A stretch of 20,149 bases of DNA from Reyranella sp. (lineage in GTDB: Bacteria; Pseudomonadota; Alphaproteobacteria; Reyranellales; Reyranellaceae), in assembly GCA_004296815.1 (NCBI GenBank), contig SCVT01000400.1, positions 1 to 20,149 on the forward strand, in the 5' to 3' direction. The position numbers and the translations under genes were made by a program. A model generated the notes under the pieces. It was not told where the DNA came from and did not search any database. It saw nothing but the letters and a program-made list of their open reading frames with translations. Below, in pieces: positions 1 through 8,501 of the stretch (position 1 is the first letter of the stretch; each line of letters opens with the position of its first letter).

Positions 1-793
1 GTCGCTCGAAGCGCCCGACTTCACCCTGCCCGATCTCGACGGCAAGACGCACTCGCTCGCGGAACAGCGCGGCAAGAAAGTGCTGCTCGTCAGTTGGGCC
101 TCGTGGTGAGGCTGCCGAGCCGACTTGCCCGTGTGGCAGCAACTCTACAAGGACCTCGCGGCGAAGAACTTCACGGTGATCGCCGTCGCGCTCGATGAGG
201 CGGAAGCGGCGCGGCCGTGGATCGATGCGGCGACGCCCGATTATCCCTGTGTGATCGACCGCAATCATCATGTCGCCGACCTCTACAGCATCGTGAACGT
301 GCCGCAGGCGGTGTGGATCGACGAACGGGGCCATATCGTGCGACCTGCCGAGAACGCCGGACAGTCCGACGCCTTCCGCCGCATGGACCGCGCGACCGGC
401 CAGATGACCGCGGAGCAGGTGGCGGACCGCGCGCACAAGAAGAAGACCTATGTCGAGGCGATACGCGACTGGGTGCTGAACGGCACGGCGAGCGAGCACG
501 CTTTCACCGACAAGGCCGCTCAGGCACATCTTCGCCTGCCCGACGAGAACGCGGCCCTCGGCCATGCGCATTTCCGGCTGGCGCAGCATCTCAAGCTCAA
601 GGGTCGGGACGACGAGGCGCGACGTCACTTCGACGAAGCGAGCCGGCTGCACCCCAACTCGTGGAACATCTTCCGTCAGTCCGCCGCCAAGTCTGCCAAT
701 GGCCTCGCGGGAGAGAAGGATTTCTGGGCGCGCGTGGAGGCCCTGGGCGACCGGCCCTACCACCTGCCGATCGACCTCAAGGGCATCGACTGA
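1..793 (+). CDS. TlpA/ResA-like redoxin, candidate selenoprotein (5' partial)
   Basis: Reading the frame from base 2, the protein opens inside a redoxin domain (APDFTLPDLDGK, then KVLLVSWASW), meets TGA at 107-109, and continues GCRADLPVWQQLY to a TGA stop at 791-793. The visible part is about 263 residues if the internal TGA is read through. TlpA/ResA proteins have a Trp-x-x-Trp-Cys redox motif at this point, so the TGA sits exactly where the reactive Cys belongs. Selenocysteine is the best explanation; a nonsense mutation or base error is the alternative. A thioredoxin-like half continues to about base 400, and a TPR-like repeat lies near 550-660 (ALGHAHFRLAQHLKLKG, then EARRHF, then LHP). 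The likely role is thiol/peroxide redox chemistry. A TTG at 125 could start a shortened product, but that product would lack the active site, so I prefer one gene entering from upstream. Its true start is outside the window. Confidence 0.75.
108..145 (+). promoter_or_regulatory. Candidate bacterial SECIS-like hairpin
   Basis: Immediately after the in-frame TGA (107-109), GCTGCC at 111-116 pairs perfectly with GGCAGC at 135-140. The helix can extend outward as GAG 108-110 with CTC 143-145 across an AA bulge. Inside, C121-G133, A123-T132 and C124-G131 could form a short upper stem with bulged G122 and apical loop 125-130 (TTGCCC). Bacterial SECIS elements lie directly 3' of the UGA inside the coding sequence, with the apical loop roughly 16 or more bases downstream, and position here is compatible. 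The loop lacks a G in its first two positions, so the match to the usual consensus is imperfect. Folding was done by eye. Confidence 0.45.
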
Positions 794-893
794 CGGTCCG
801 TTCGGGAGCGGACGCGCGACGGCGTTACTTGAGCGTCGACACGTTAAATCAGTAATGCCGTCCCGGTCTCGCGGGATGGTCAGCGTTCCACGA

Positions 894-923
894 GCCGCCG
901 TCCCAGGGCGGCGCGTTTTCTTT
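894..923 (+). terminator. Rho-independent-like terminator after the redoxin gene
   Basis: GCCGCC (894-899) pairs with GGCGGC (907-912) around the 7-base loop GTCCCAG. It is followed by GCG and a T-rich run (TTTTCTTT, 916-923). It lies about 100 bases after the redoxin stop and just before the convergent oxidoreductase stop at 926. The T run is on the + strand side, so it would serve the redoxin gene. A smaller hairpin, TCCCG/CGGGA at 861-876, lies upstream in the same gap. Confidence 0.5.
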
Positions 924-925
924 GG

Positions 926-2257
926 TCACGCCGTGACGCGGTCCCACCAGTCGCGCGTGCGGTACCAGGCACCGACGAAGGGCAGCACCCATTCGGGATC
1001 GCCGCTGTAGAACGGCACGGTCGGGAAGGGCTGGCCGTCGAAGGCGTTGATGGCGGCGTTCGAGCCGCCGGCGATCTTGCGCGCGGTCTGGTAGCCGAGA
1101 TAGCTCATCATCGCCACGCCCGAGCCGTTGCACGCCATCAGGTAGTGCATGCCCTGCTCCTGGCCCATGTGCGGCAGGAAGTCGAAGGCGAAGGCCACGT
1201 TGCCGGTCCAGGCGTGCGTCACCTTCACACCCTTGAGCTGCGGCCAGCGCTCCAGCATGTAGCCGTGCAGCACCGGCGCCGAGACCTCGGGCGTCACCTG
1301 CGTGAAGCGCGCGCGGCCGCCGAAGATCACGCGCTTGTTGTCGGGCGACTGGCGGTAGTAGCAGAGCACGCGCTTGGTGTCGGAGACGACGCGGTTCTTC
1401 GGAATCAAGCTCTGCACCAGGTCCTCGGGCAGCTCCTCGGTCGCGATGATGTGGCTGGCCACCGGCACGAGCTTGCGCCGCAGGGTCGGGGTCAGCTCGG
1501 TCGTGTAGCCGTTGGTCGCGATCACCAGCTCGCGCGCCTCGATCGGGCCCTTGCTGGTCAGCACGCGGAAGCCGCCCGGCTTGCGCTCGATCTGCTCGGC
1601 GTTGCAGTTGGCGCAGAGCCTGGCGCCGGCGCGATGCGTGGCCTTGAGCAGGCCGCCATAGTAGAGCGCGGGATGGAGCTGGCCGGTGCGCTCCACGACC
1701 ATGCCGCCATAGTAGTAGTCCGACGCGATCTCTTCGCGCTGGCGATCGCGCGGGATCATGTAGGTGCCGAGTGCGGCCTTCTCGTTGTAAGTGCCGACCT
1801 TGGCTTCCTGCTCCTTGTAGTGGCGCGGCGTGTAGGCGCCGGAGAAGCGGCCGTTCATGCGCCAGTAGCACTCGATGCCCTCACGCTGGATCACGGTCTC
1901 GACCTGGGTCAGCGAATCCGCGGCGTCGGCCAGCATGCGCGCCATGATCTGCTTCCAGGCTTCGCTGTCGCCGCCGACACCCTTGCCGGAAAAGCCCTTG
2001 CCCATGGTGGTGCCGCCGCTGACGCCGCCGCCGTTCCGCGTCGAGGCGCCGACGCCGAAATCGCCGCGCTCCAGCACGGTGACCTCGACGCCGGAGCGCG
2101 CCAGCTCGAGCGCGGTCGAGAGGCCGCCGTACCCTGCACCGACCACCAGCACGTCGGTCTTGAGCGGCGGGTCCTGGCTCAGCTCGTTGGAGGGATGCCA
2201 CCATTCCCACCACCAGGGCATCGCCTTGAAGTCCTTGTGGAACACCGAGTCCGCCAT
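926..2257 (-). CDS. FAD-dependent amine/amino-acid oxidoreductase (DAO family)
   Basis: This 443-residue protein has the N-terminal dinucleotide-binding motif VVGAGYGGLSTALELA (GxGxxG at residues 40-45) with the acidic strand end LERGDFGVGAS near residue 62. It then has the STRNGGG segment typical of DAO-family flavoenzymes such as gamma-glutamylputrescine oxidase and glycine/sarcosine oxidase relatives. A Trp-rich stretch (PWWWEWW, residues 14-20) precedes the Rossmann fold, as in several PuuB-like proteins. The predicted reaction is FAD-linked oxidation of a secondary or primary amine. There is no signal peptide, so it should act in the cytoplasm. It is the last gene of the ABC transporter operon, nine bases after the preceding permease, with a strong AGGAGAAGG ribosome site before the ATG. 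The importer probably supplies its substrate; the exact amine cannot be told from sequence. Confidence 0.88.
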   Translation of the reverse strand: MADSVFHKDFKAMPWWWEWWHPSNELSQDPPLKTDVLVVGAGYGGLSTALELARSGVEVTVLERGDFGVGASTRNGGGVSGGTTMGKGFSGKGVGGDSEAWKQIMARMLADAADSLTQVETVIQREGIECYWRMNGRFSGAYTPRHYKEQEAKVGTYNEKAALGTYMIPRDRQREEIASDYYYGGMVVERTGQLHPALYYGGLLKATHRAGARLCANCNAEQIERKPGGFRVLTSKGPIEARELVIATNGYTTELTPTLRRKLVPVASHIIATEELPEDLVQSLIPKNRVVSDTKRVLCYYRQSPDNKRVIFGGRARFTQVTPEVSAPVLHGYMLERWPQLKGVKVTHAWTGNVAFAFDFLPHMGQEQGMHYLMACNGSGVAMMSYLGYQTARKIAGGSNAAINAFDGQPFPTVPFYSGDPEWVLPFVGAWYRTRDWWDRVTA

Positions 2258-2266
2258 GACCTTCTC

Positions 2267-3046
2267 CTAACGCGCGCTGTCCTTGAGGCCGCGGCCGAAG
2301 CGGCCGATCAGCACCAGCACCACCGACACCAGCAGAATCTGCATGACGGAGACGGCCGCGATGGTCGGATCGATCTCCATCATGATGTTGTCGAACATCT
2401 TCTTGGGCAGCGTCATGTTCGCGCCTGCGAGGAACAGCGCCACGACGACCTCGTCGAACGACGAGATGAAGGCGAGCAGGCCGGCCGACACGAGGCTCGG
2501 CCGCAGCAACGGCAAGGTGACCTTGGCGAGCGTCTGCCAGCGGCTGGCGCCCAGCCCCTCCGCCGCCTGCTCGAGCGAGCGATCGAAGTCGCGCAGGCCG
2601 GCGGCGATCACCAGCACGACGAAGGGCAGCGCCAGCACGGTGTGGCCGATCACCAGCCCGTACCAGGTGCCGATCAGCTTCAGCTTGGCGAAGAGGCCGT
2701 AGACGGCGACGGCGAAGATGATGTGCGGCACGATGATGGGGGCCAGCGCCACGCGATCCAGGATCGTGCGGCCGAAGAACTTGCCGCGCACCAGCGCGAA
2801 GGCGAGCGGCACGCCGAGCGCCAGCGCCAGCACTGCCGTGCCGCTGCCGATGTAGAGCGAGCGCCAGGTCGCGTCGATCCATTGCGGATCGTCGAGGTAG
2901 CGCTCGTACCACTGCCAGGAAAAGCCCGGCGGCGGGAACTGCATGTAGGGCGCCGAGCTGAGCGAGATCGGGAACACGACCAGCAGCGGCAGCATCAGGA
3001 AGAAGTAGATCAGCGCGCAAGCAGCGATCAGCAGGCGGCGGCTCAT
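2267..3046 (-). CDS. ABC transporter permease, PotC-like
   Basis: This 259-residue inner-membrane protein has about six hydrophobic segments, the first at residues 5-30. It carries the EAA loop that contacts the ATPase (EQAAEGLGASRWQTLAKVTLP, roughly residues 158-178). Length and layout match the PotC/YdcV class of polyamine- or iron-type importer permeases. Its ATG overlaps the stop of the neighbouring permease gene by four bases (ATGA at 3043-3046), which implies translational coupling and equal amounts of the two permeases forming a heterodimeric channel. The substrate is inferred from the operon only. Confidence 0.9.
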   Translation of the reverse strand: MSRRLLIAACALIYFFLMLPLLVVFPISLSSAPYMQFPPPGFSWQWYERYLDDPQWIDATWRSLYIGSGTAVLALALGVPLAFALVRGKFFGRTILDRVALAPIIVPHIIFAVAVYGLFAKLKLIGTWYGLVIGHTVLALPFVVLVIAAGLRDFDRSLEQAAEGLGASRWQTLAKVTLPLLRPSLVSAGLLAFISSFDEVVVALFLAGANMTLPKKMFDNIMMEIDPTIAAVSVMQILLVSVVLVLIGRFGRGLKDSAR

Positions 3047-3847
3047 CGCGCAGGCTCCGGCTGGCTGAAGCGCTGGGCGATCGTGTAGACGAGGAACGTC
3101 GCGACCAGCAGCACCGCCGAAAGTGCTGCGGCAAACGGCCAGTTCAGCGCCTCGCGCACCTGTTGCTCGATCAGCACGGCGATCATGATGACGCGGCCGC
3201 CGCCCAGCAGCGCCGGCGTGATGTAGAAGCCCAGCGACAGGATGAACACCAGCACGCAGCCCGCGAACACGCCGTTCAGGGTGAGCGGCAGCCAGATCCG
3301 CCAGAAGATGCGCCAGCTGGAGGCGCCGAGGCCCGCGGCGGCGGCGGGAATAGCCGGGTCGACCTTGCGCACCGCGCCGTAGATCGGCAGCACCATGTAG
3401 GGCAGCAGCACGTGCACCATGCCGATCAGCACGCCGGTGAAGTTGTGCAGCATCGGAATCGGATCGCTGGTGATGCCGTATTCGACCAGCAGGCGGTTGA
3501 AGACACCGTTGCGCCCCAGCAGGACCATCCAGGCGTAGGTGCGCACCAGCACCGAGGTCCAGAGCGGCAGCAGCACGAAGATGAAGCCCAGCGTCGCCCA
3601 GCCCGGCGTCGTGGTCGCCATCAGGAAGCCCAGCGGATAGCCGAGCAGCAGGCAGAACAGCGTGACCAGCAGCGCGATTTCGAAGGTGTTCCAGAGCACG
3701 CGGATGTAGAGCCCTTGGCCCAGTGCCTTGGCGTACCAGTCGAACGTGCCGCCTTCGACGCTGAATCCCAGCATGCGCACGACCGGGAACAGGAAGAACG
3801 CGAACAGCAGCACCAGCGCCGGCAGCGCGGGCCAGAAGCCGTTGCGG

Positions 3848-3858
<11 letters not shown>
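3043..3858 (-). CDS. ABC transporter permease, PotB-like
   Basis: This 271-residue permease starts at the ATG whose first base is 3858, giving MFSSRNGFWPALPALVLL. A longer frame runs to 3945, but that extension is Arg/Ser/Pro-rich, lies inside the ATPase gene and does not look like membrane protein. The chosen start overlaps the ATPase stop by 11 bases, consistent with coupling. About six membrane segments are visible, and the EAA loop reads AAAAGLGASSWRIFWRIW. The LVRTYAWMVLLGRNG segment is typical of PotB/YdcU-class permeases. It pairs with the PotC-like permease encoded next. Confidence 0.88.
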
Positions 3859-4894
<1,036 letters not shown>

Positions 4895-4901
4895 GCGGGG
4901 C

Positions 4902-5957
4902 TCACGACTTCTTCAGCATCCAGGCGTTCCAGAGCTCGGCGGCCTTGGTGCCGTTCTCGGCGTACCACTCGTCGCTGATCCAGAACTGCTTGTCGAGGTA
5001 TGCCGTCGGCAGATAGGGCTTCACCTTGGCGTCGACGAAGTTCAGCGACTCGAGGTTGAGGCCGGGATAGCCGAGCTCGGAGGCGTAGACCGCCTGCTGC
5101 TGCGGGATCGCCAGCTCGGCCAGCATCTTGTTGGCCCAGTACGGGTTCTTGGCGCCGCGCGGGATAGCGAAGCTGCCCTGCTTCAACGCGCCCTCGCCCC
5201 ACTCGATCTCGACCGGCGCGCCCTTCTTGATGATGTCGTAGAAGCGGCCGTTCCACCCCGTGGCCAGCACCACTTCCTTGTCGAGCAGGAGCTGCGCCGG
5301 CTGCTGGCCGGTCGACCACCACACGTTCACGTGCGGCTTGATCTGGTCGAGCTTCTTGAAGGCGCGGTCGAAGTCGATCGGATAGAGCTTGTCCTTCGGC
5401 ACGCCGTCGGCAAGCAGCGCGAACTCAAGATTGTCGGTCGGGTGGTTGCGCATCGAGCGCGCGCCCGGGAACTTCTTGACGTCCCACCAGTCGGCCCAGC
5501 TCTTGGGATGGTTGCCGCCTTTGAAGACGTCGGTGCGGTAGCCGATGATGGTCGTGTAGACCGACGAGGCGAAGACGTTGGGATTCTGCGCCGTCGGCGG
5601 ATACTTGGAGCGATCGACCACCTTGGTGTCGATCTTCTCGAGCAGGTTGGCCTTGCCGGCGCGGATCGCGTCCTGGCCACCGATCTCGGTCAGGTCCCAC
5701 TCGACGTTGCCGGAATCGACCATGGCGCGCAGCTTGCCGAAGTCGACCGGCGAGGTCTCGACGACGCGGATGCCGTACTTCTTCTCGAAGCCGTTGAAGA
5801 AGGCCTTGCGCATCGCCGTGCCCATCGAGCCGCCGGAATGGTTGACCACGATCTGGGCGGGCTTGGGCGGCTCGGCCTGCGCGACGGCGCGACCGGCGAC
5901 GCCGACAGCAGCGGCGCCTCCCATGAGCGAGACGACGTGACGGCGCTTGATGTCCAT
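4902..5957 (-). CDS. ABC transporter substrate-binding protein, PotD-like
   Basis: This is a 351-residue periplasmic binding protein. I place the start at 5957 because AAGGGGG (5964-5970) lies six bases upstream, and the resulting N-terminus MDIKRRHVVSLMGGAAAVG is a clear signal peptide with twin arginines and an AVAQAEP cleavage region. This suggests Tat export. A longer frame to 6023 is open but has no such logic. The mature part has the PotD/family-1-like pattern of a beta-strand start (QIVVNHSGGSMG), GYRTDVF, SWADWWDVKKFPG and a conserved late Trp-rich tail. It is first in the operon, as expected for the most abundant component. A polyamine or related amine is the likely ligand, from the family and the downstream DAO enzyme. 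Confidence 0.87.
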   Translation of the reverse strand: MDIKRRHVVSLMGGAAAVGVAGRAVAQAEPPKPAQIVVNHSGGSMGTAMRKAFFNGFEKKYGIRVVETSPVDFGKLRAMVDSGNVEWDLTEIGGQDAIRAGKANLLEKIDTKVVDRSKYPPTAQNPNVFASSVYTTIIGYRTDVFKGGNHPKSWADWWDVKKFPGARSMRNHPTDNLEFALLADGVPKDKLYPIDFDRAFKKLDQIKPHVNVWWSTGQQPAQLLLDKEVVLATGWNGRFYDIIKKGAPVEIEWGEGALKQGSFAIPRGAKNPYWANKMLAELAIPQQQAVYASELGYPGLNLESLNFVDAKVKPYLPTAYLDKQFWISDEWYAENGTKAAELWNAWMLKKS

Positions 5958-5963
5958 GACGGA

Positions 5964-5970
5964 CCCCCTT
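5964..5970 (-). promoter_or_regulatory. Ribosome binding site deciding the PotD-like start
   Basis: On the minus strand AAGGGGG lies six bases before the ATG at 5957. The in-frame ATG at 6023 has no comparable site, which argues for the shorter protein beginning with the twin-arginine signal peptide. Confidence 0.6.
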
Positions 5971-6066
5971 CTTGTGAATTCCCCTGCAGCGACTGTAGGA
6001 GCGCCGTTCAGGTGGAGCAACATCCATGCCTATAACTTCCCGGAATGACCTGCGGGGATGAATGAA

Positions 6067-6096
6067 TTGTCCGTGCCAACGGCCGGTCCGCATACT
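6067..6096 (+). promoter_or_regulatory. Possible sigma70-type promoter for the amidase
   Basis: TTGTCC (6067-6072) and CATACT (6091-6096), 18 bases apart, each match four of six consensus bases. The site sits in the 169-base divergent gap and would give a leader of about 24 bases before the GTG at 6127, with AGGA at 6114-6117 as ribosome site. This was found by eye and is weak in a GC-rich genome. Confidence 0.3.
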
Positions 6097-6126
6097 CGCT
6101 GAAGCCCAAGAACAGGAACCCAGCCC

Positions 6127-7569
6127 GTGGCCCCGCAAGATTTCGCCGGTCGCACCGTCCCCCAGCATGTCGATGCCTTCACGTCAGGAAAGGCCTCGGC
6201 CCGCGATATTCTCGAAGGCTTGCTCGAGCGCGTGAAGCGGGCCGAACCGTTCAATCCCATCGCCACGCTGGACGAGACCGGCGCGCGTGCCGCAGCGGAC
6301 GCGCTCGACCTGCGAAAGAAGCGCGGCGGCAGGTTCGGCGCGCTGGCGGCGGTGCCGATCTCAGCCAAGGACCTGATCCTGACCAAGGGCCTCAGGACCG
6401 CCTTCGCCTCGCTCACCATGAAGGACAACGTCCCCGCACTCGACGCCGACGCGATCGCCCAGTGGCGCGCCGCCGATGCCGTCTTGTTCGCGAAGACGAC
6501 GACGCCGGAGTTCGGCCACAAGGTGCTGACCGACAGCCGCCTGCACGGCGTCACGCGCAACCCGTGGAACCGCGAGCACACAAGCGGCGGGTCGAGCGGC
6601 GGTGCGGCGGTGGCCGTCGCCCTGGGCCTCGGCCCCATCGCCATGTCGACCGACGGCGCCGGCTCGGGCCGCATCCCGGCCGCCTGCTGCGGCGTCTACG
6701 GGCTCAAGGCCACGCTCGGCCGGGTGCCGCACGAAGTGCCGCCCGACCAGTTCGGCCAGCTCACCTATCTCGGCGTGATGGCCCGCCATCCCGCCGACTT
6801 GGGCGCCGGACTCGCTTCGATGTCGCGCGGCCATCGCGACGATCCCTGGACGCTGGCGATCGGCCGCGAGCCCTTCGCCTGGCCCGCCGCGACCGGCGGG
6901 CATCCAATCAAGGGCAAGCGCATCACCGTGATCCGCCGCATGACCGGCGGCTATCTCGATCCCGATACCGAGGCGCGGCTCGACGCGGCGCTGGCCTTTC
7001 TCGACAAGCAGGGCGCGCGCATCCGGGAGATGGATGGGGGCGAGATCGACTGGAAGCTCGACGTCGCCCGCATCATCCTGCGCGCCAACCAGATCGAGCG
7101 TTTCGGCGAAGTCCTGAAGAAGCGCCGCGATGAGCTCGATCCGTCCTTCGCCAAGACCCTCGACGAAGGCGATGCCGTCGACGTCGTGGCGCTGCGTCGT
7201 GCCCTCATGGACCGCACGACAGCGTACAAGTCCGTCCAGCGCCTGTTCGCCGACGCCGACCTTCTGCTGACGCCGACCGTGGCGACGCCTGCGCCGCTCG
7301 CGACGCAGGACCAGTTCCAGCCGCTGGTGGTCGACGGCAAGCCGCTCGGCGACCTGCGCGCCGCCTGGTACACCTACACCATCCCCTTCAACATGACGGG
7401 CCATCCGGCGATCTCGATCCCGTTTGGCAAGTCGAAGGCGGGCCTGCCGATCGGCCTGCAGTTCGTGGCGCCCTGGTACGAAGAAGCCCATCTCATCCAA
7501 CTGGCCGAGGCATTCGACACGGAGACCGGCGCTTCAAACGAATTCCCGTCGGGTTTCACACCTTCATGA
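6127..7569 (+). CDS. Amidase, amidase-signature (AS) family
   Basis: This 480-residue enzyme has the full Ser-cisSer-Lys triad of the AS family. Lys81 is in PISAKDLI, cis-Ser156 in TSGGSSGGAA, and nucleophile Ser180 in STDGAGSGRIPA. The spacings of 75 and 24 residues equal those of fatty acid amide hydrolase. It hydrolyses an amide bond; the substrate cannot be assigned. There is no GatB/GatC partner and no signal peptide, so a cytoplasmic catabolic amidase is more likely than GatA. The start is GTG with AGGA nine bases upstream. Its TGA overlaps the end of the convergent LysR gene by six bases. It diverges from the polyamine-like operon across a 169-base gap. Confidence 0.93.
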   Translation: MAPQDFAGRTVPQHVDAFTSGKASARDILEGLLERVKRAEPFNPIATLDETGARAAADALDLRKKRGGRFGALAAVPISAKDLILTKGLRTAFASLTMKDNVPALDADAIAQWRAADAVLFAKTTTPEFGHKVLTDSRLHGVTRNPWNREHTSGGSSGGAAVAVALGLGPIAMSTDGAGSGRIPAACCGVYGLKATLGRVPHEVPPDQFGQLTYLGVMARHPADLGAGLASMSRGHRDDPWTLAIGREPFAWPAATGGHPIKGKRITVIRRMTGGYLDPDTEARLDAALAFLDKQGARIREMDGGEIDWKLDVARIILRANQIERFGEVLKKRRDELDPSFAKTLDEGDAVDVVALRRALMDRTTAYKSVQRLFADADLLLTPTVATPAPLATQDQFQPLVVDGKPLGDLRAAWYTYTIPFNMTGHPAISIPFGKSKAGLPIGLQFVAPWYEEAHLIQLAEAFDTETGASNEFPSGFTPS

Positions 7570-8460
7570 CCAGCCCTTGGTCTTGAGATGGGCCTTCACC
7601 GCTTCGAGGAAAGCATCAGCCAACCGCGACGGCTTACGGTAGCGCGGCCGCATCGCGCGGAAGAGATAGCGGATGCGCGGCTCGAACGGCACCACGGCGA
7701 TGCCCTCGCCCTCATAGTCGCGCGCCGTGAAGGGCTCGACGATAGATACGCCCATGCCGCGGGCCGCCAGCGCGCAGGCATCGGCCGAGGAGTAGACGTC
7801 GACCTGCAGGCTGCGCTCGATATGCTCTTGCTCGAAGACGGCATCGATCAGGTGCCGCATGCGGCCGTCGAGCGGAAAGGACAGGAAGCGCTCGCCGCGC
7901 AGGTCCGCCGGCTTGATGACGCGACGGCGTGCCAGGCGGTGATCGGCCGGCAGCACGCAGACCGCCGCGGCGCGGCTCAGCTCCTCGGTGACGATCGAGG
8001 GATGCTCGAAGGGCATCATGGAGAAGCCGAGGTCGATCTGCTGATCGACCATCTTCTGGTTGATGTAGGTCGAGCTGCGGACGTGGAAGACGATGTGCGC
8101 CTTGGCGTGGCGCTTGACGAAGGCCGCCATGACATCGGGCAGGACGGACCGACCCAACGCCGGCGTGGAATAGATGTGCAGGTCGCCGACCTGGCGTTCG
8201 CGGATCTCGCGCGCGACGCCCGTCACCTGCTCGAGGCTGTGATAGAGCCGCGCCACCTCGGCCTGCAGCAGGCGCGCCTCGCTGGTCGGCGCCAGCCGGC
8301 GCTTGATGCGGGTGAACAGCGGATAGCCGATCTCGTGCTCGAGGCCCGCCAGGATCTTGCTGACCGCCGGCTGCGAGACGCCCAGCCGCTCCGCCGCGGC
8401 CGTGACCGTGCCGTGCTCCATGATGGCGCGGAACGCTTCGAGCTGGCGCGACGTGATCAT
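7564..8460 (-). CDS. LysR-family transcriptional regulator
   Basis: This is a 298-residue LysR regulator. The N-terminal helix-turn-helix is at about residues 1-60 (TSRQLEAFRAIMEHG, TAAAERLGVSQPAVSKI, LEHEIGYPLFTR). An effector-binding domain follows (VGDLHIYSTPALG, then GFSMMPFEHPSIV, then GMGVSIVEP). Frame extension to 8583 is Arg-rich and overlaps the divergent gene, so it is rejected. I choose ATG 8460 over ATG 8463 because TGAGG (8466-8470) is five bases from the former and only two from the latter. LysR proteins usually control the divergent neighbour, here the DUF2817 peptidase and binding-protein pair, starting 41 bases away. The convergent amidase may belong to the same regulon by proximity. 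The effector is unknown. Confidence 0.92.
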   Translation of the reverse strand: MITSRQLEAFRAIMEHGTVTAAAERLGVSQPAVSKILAGLEHEIGYPLFTRIKRRLAPTSEARLLQAEVARLYHSLEQVTGVAREIRERQVGDLHIYSTPALGRSVLPDVMAAFVKRHAKAHIVFHVRSSTYINQKMVDQQIDLGFSMMPFEHPSIVTEELSRAAAVCVLPADHRLARRRVIKPADLRGERFLSFPLDGRMRHLIDAVFEQEHIERSLQVDVYSSADACALAARGMGVSIVEPFTARDYEGEGIAVVPFEPRIRYLFRAMRPRYRKPSRLADAFLEAVKAHLKTKGWS

Positions 8461-8465
8461 CATGA

Positions 8466-8470
8466 CCTCA
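8466..8470 (-). promoter_or_regulatory. Ribosome binding site deciding the LysR start
   Basis: TGAGG on the minus strand is five bases from the ATG at 8460 and only two from the adjacent in-frame ATG at 8463, which favours the shorter product. Confidence 0.45.
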
Positions 8471-8501
8471 GGGAATTGATTTCGACCGACGGGAGCATCC
8501 G

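Noticed and set aside
125..793. Independent gene starting at TTG 125
   Set aside because: It would begin in the middle of a thioredoxin fold, just after the redox motif, while the upstream codons in the same frame encode the missing redoxin N-terminus.
1145..3088. Open frame of 647 codons on the plus strand, opposite the FAD oxidoreductase and PotC-like permease
   Set aside because: His/Arg/Gln-rich shadow translation with no fold signature, antisense to clear genes.
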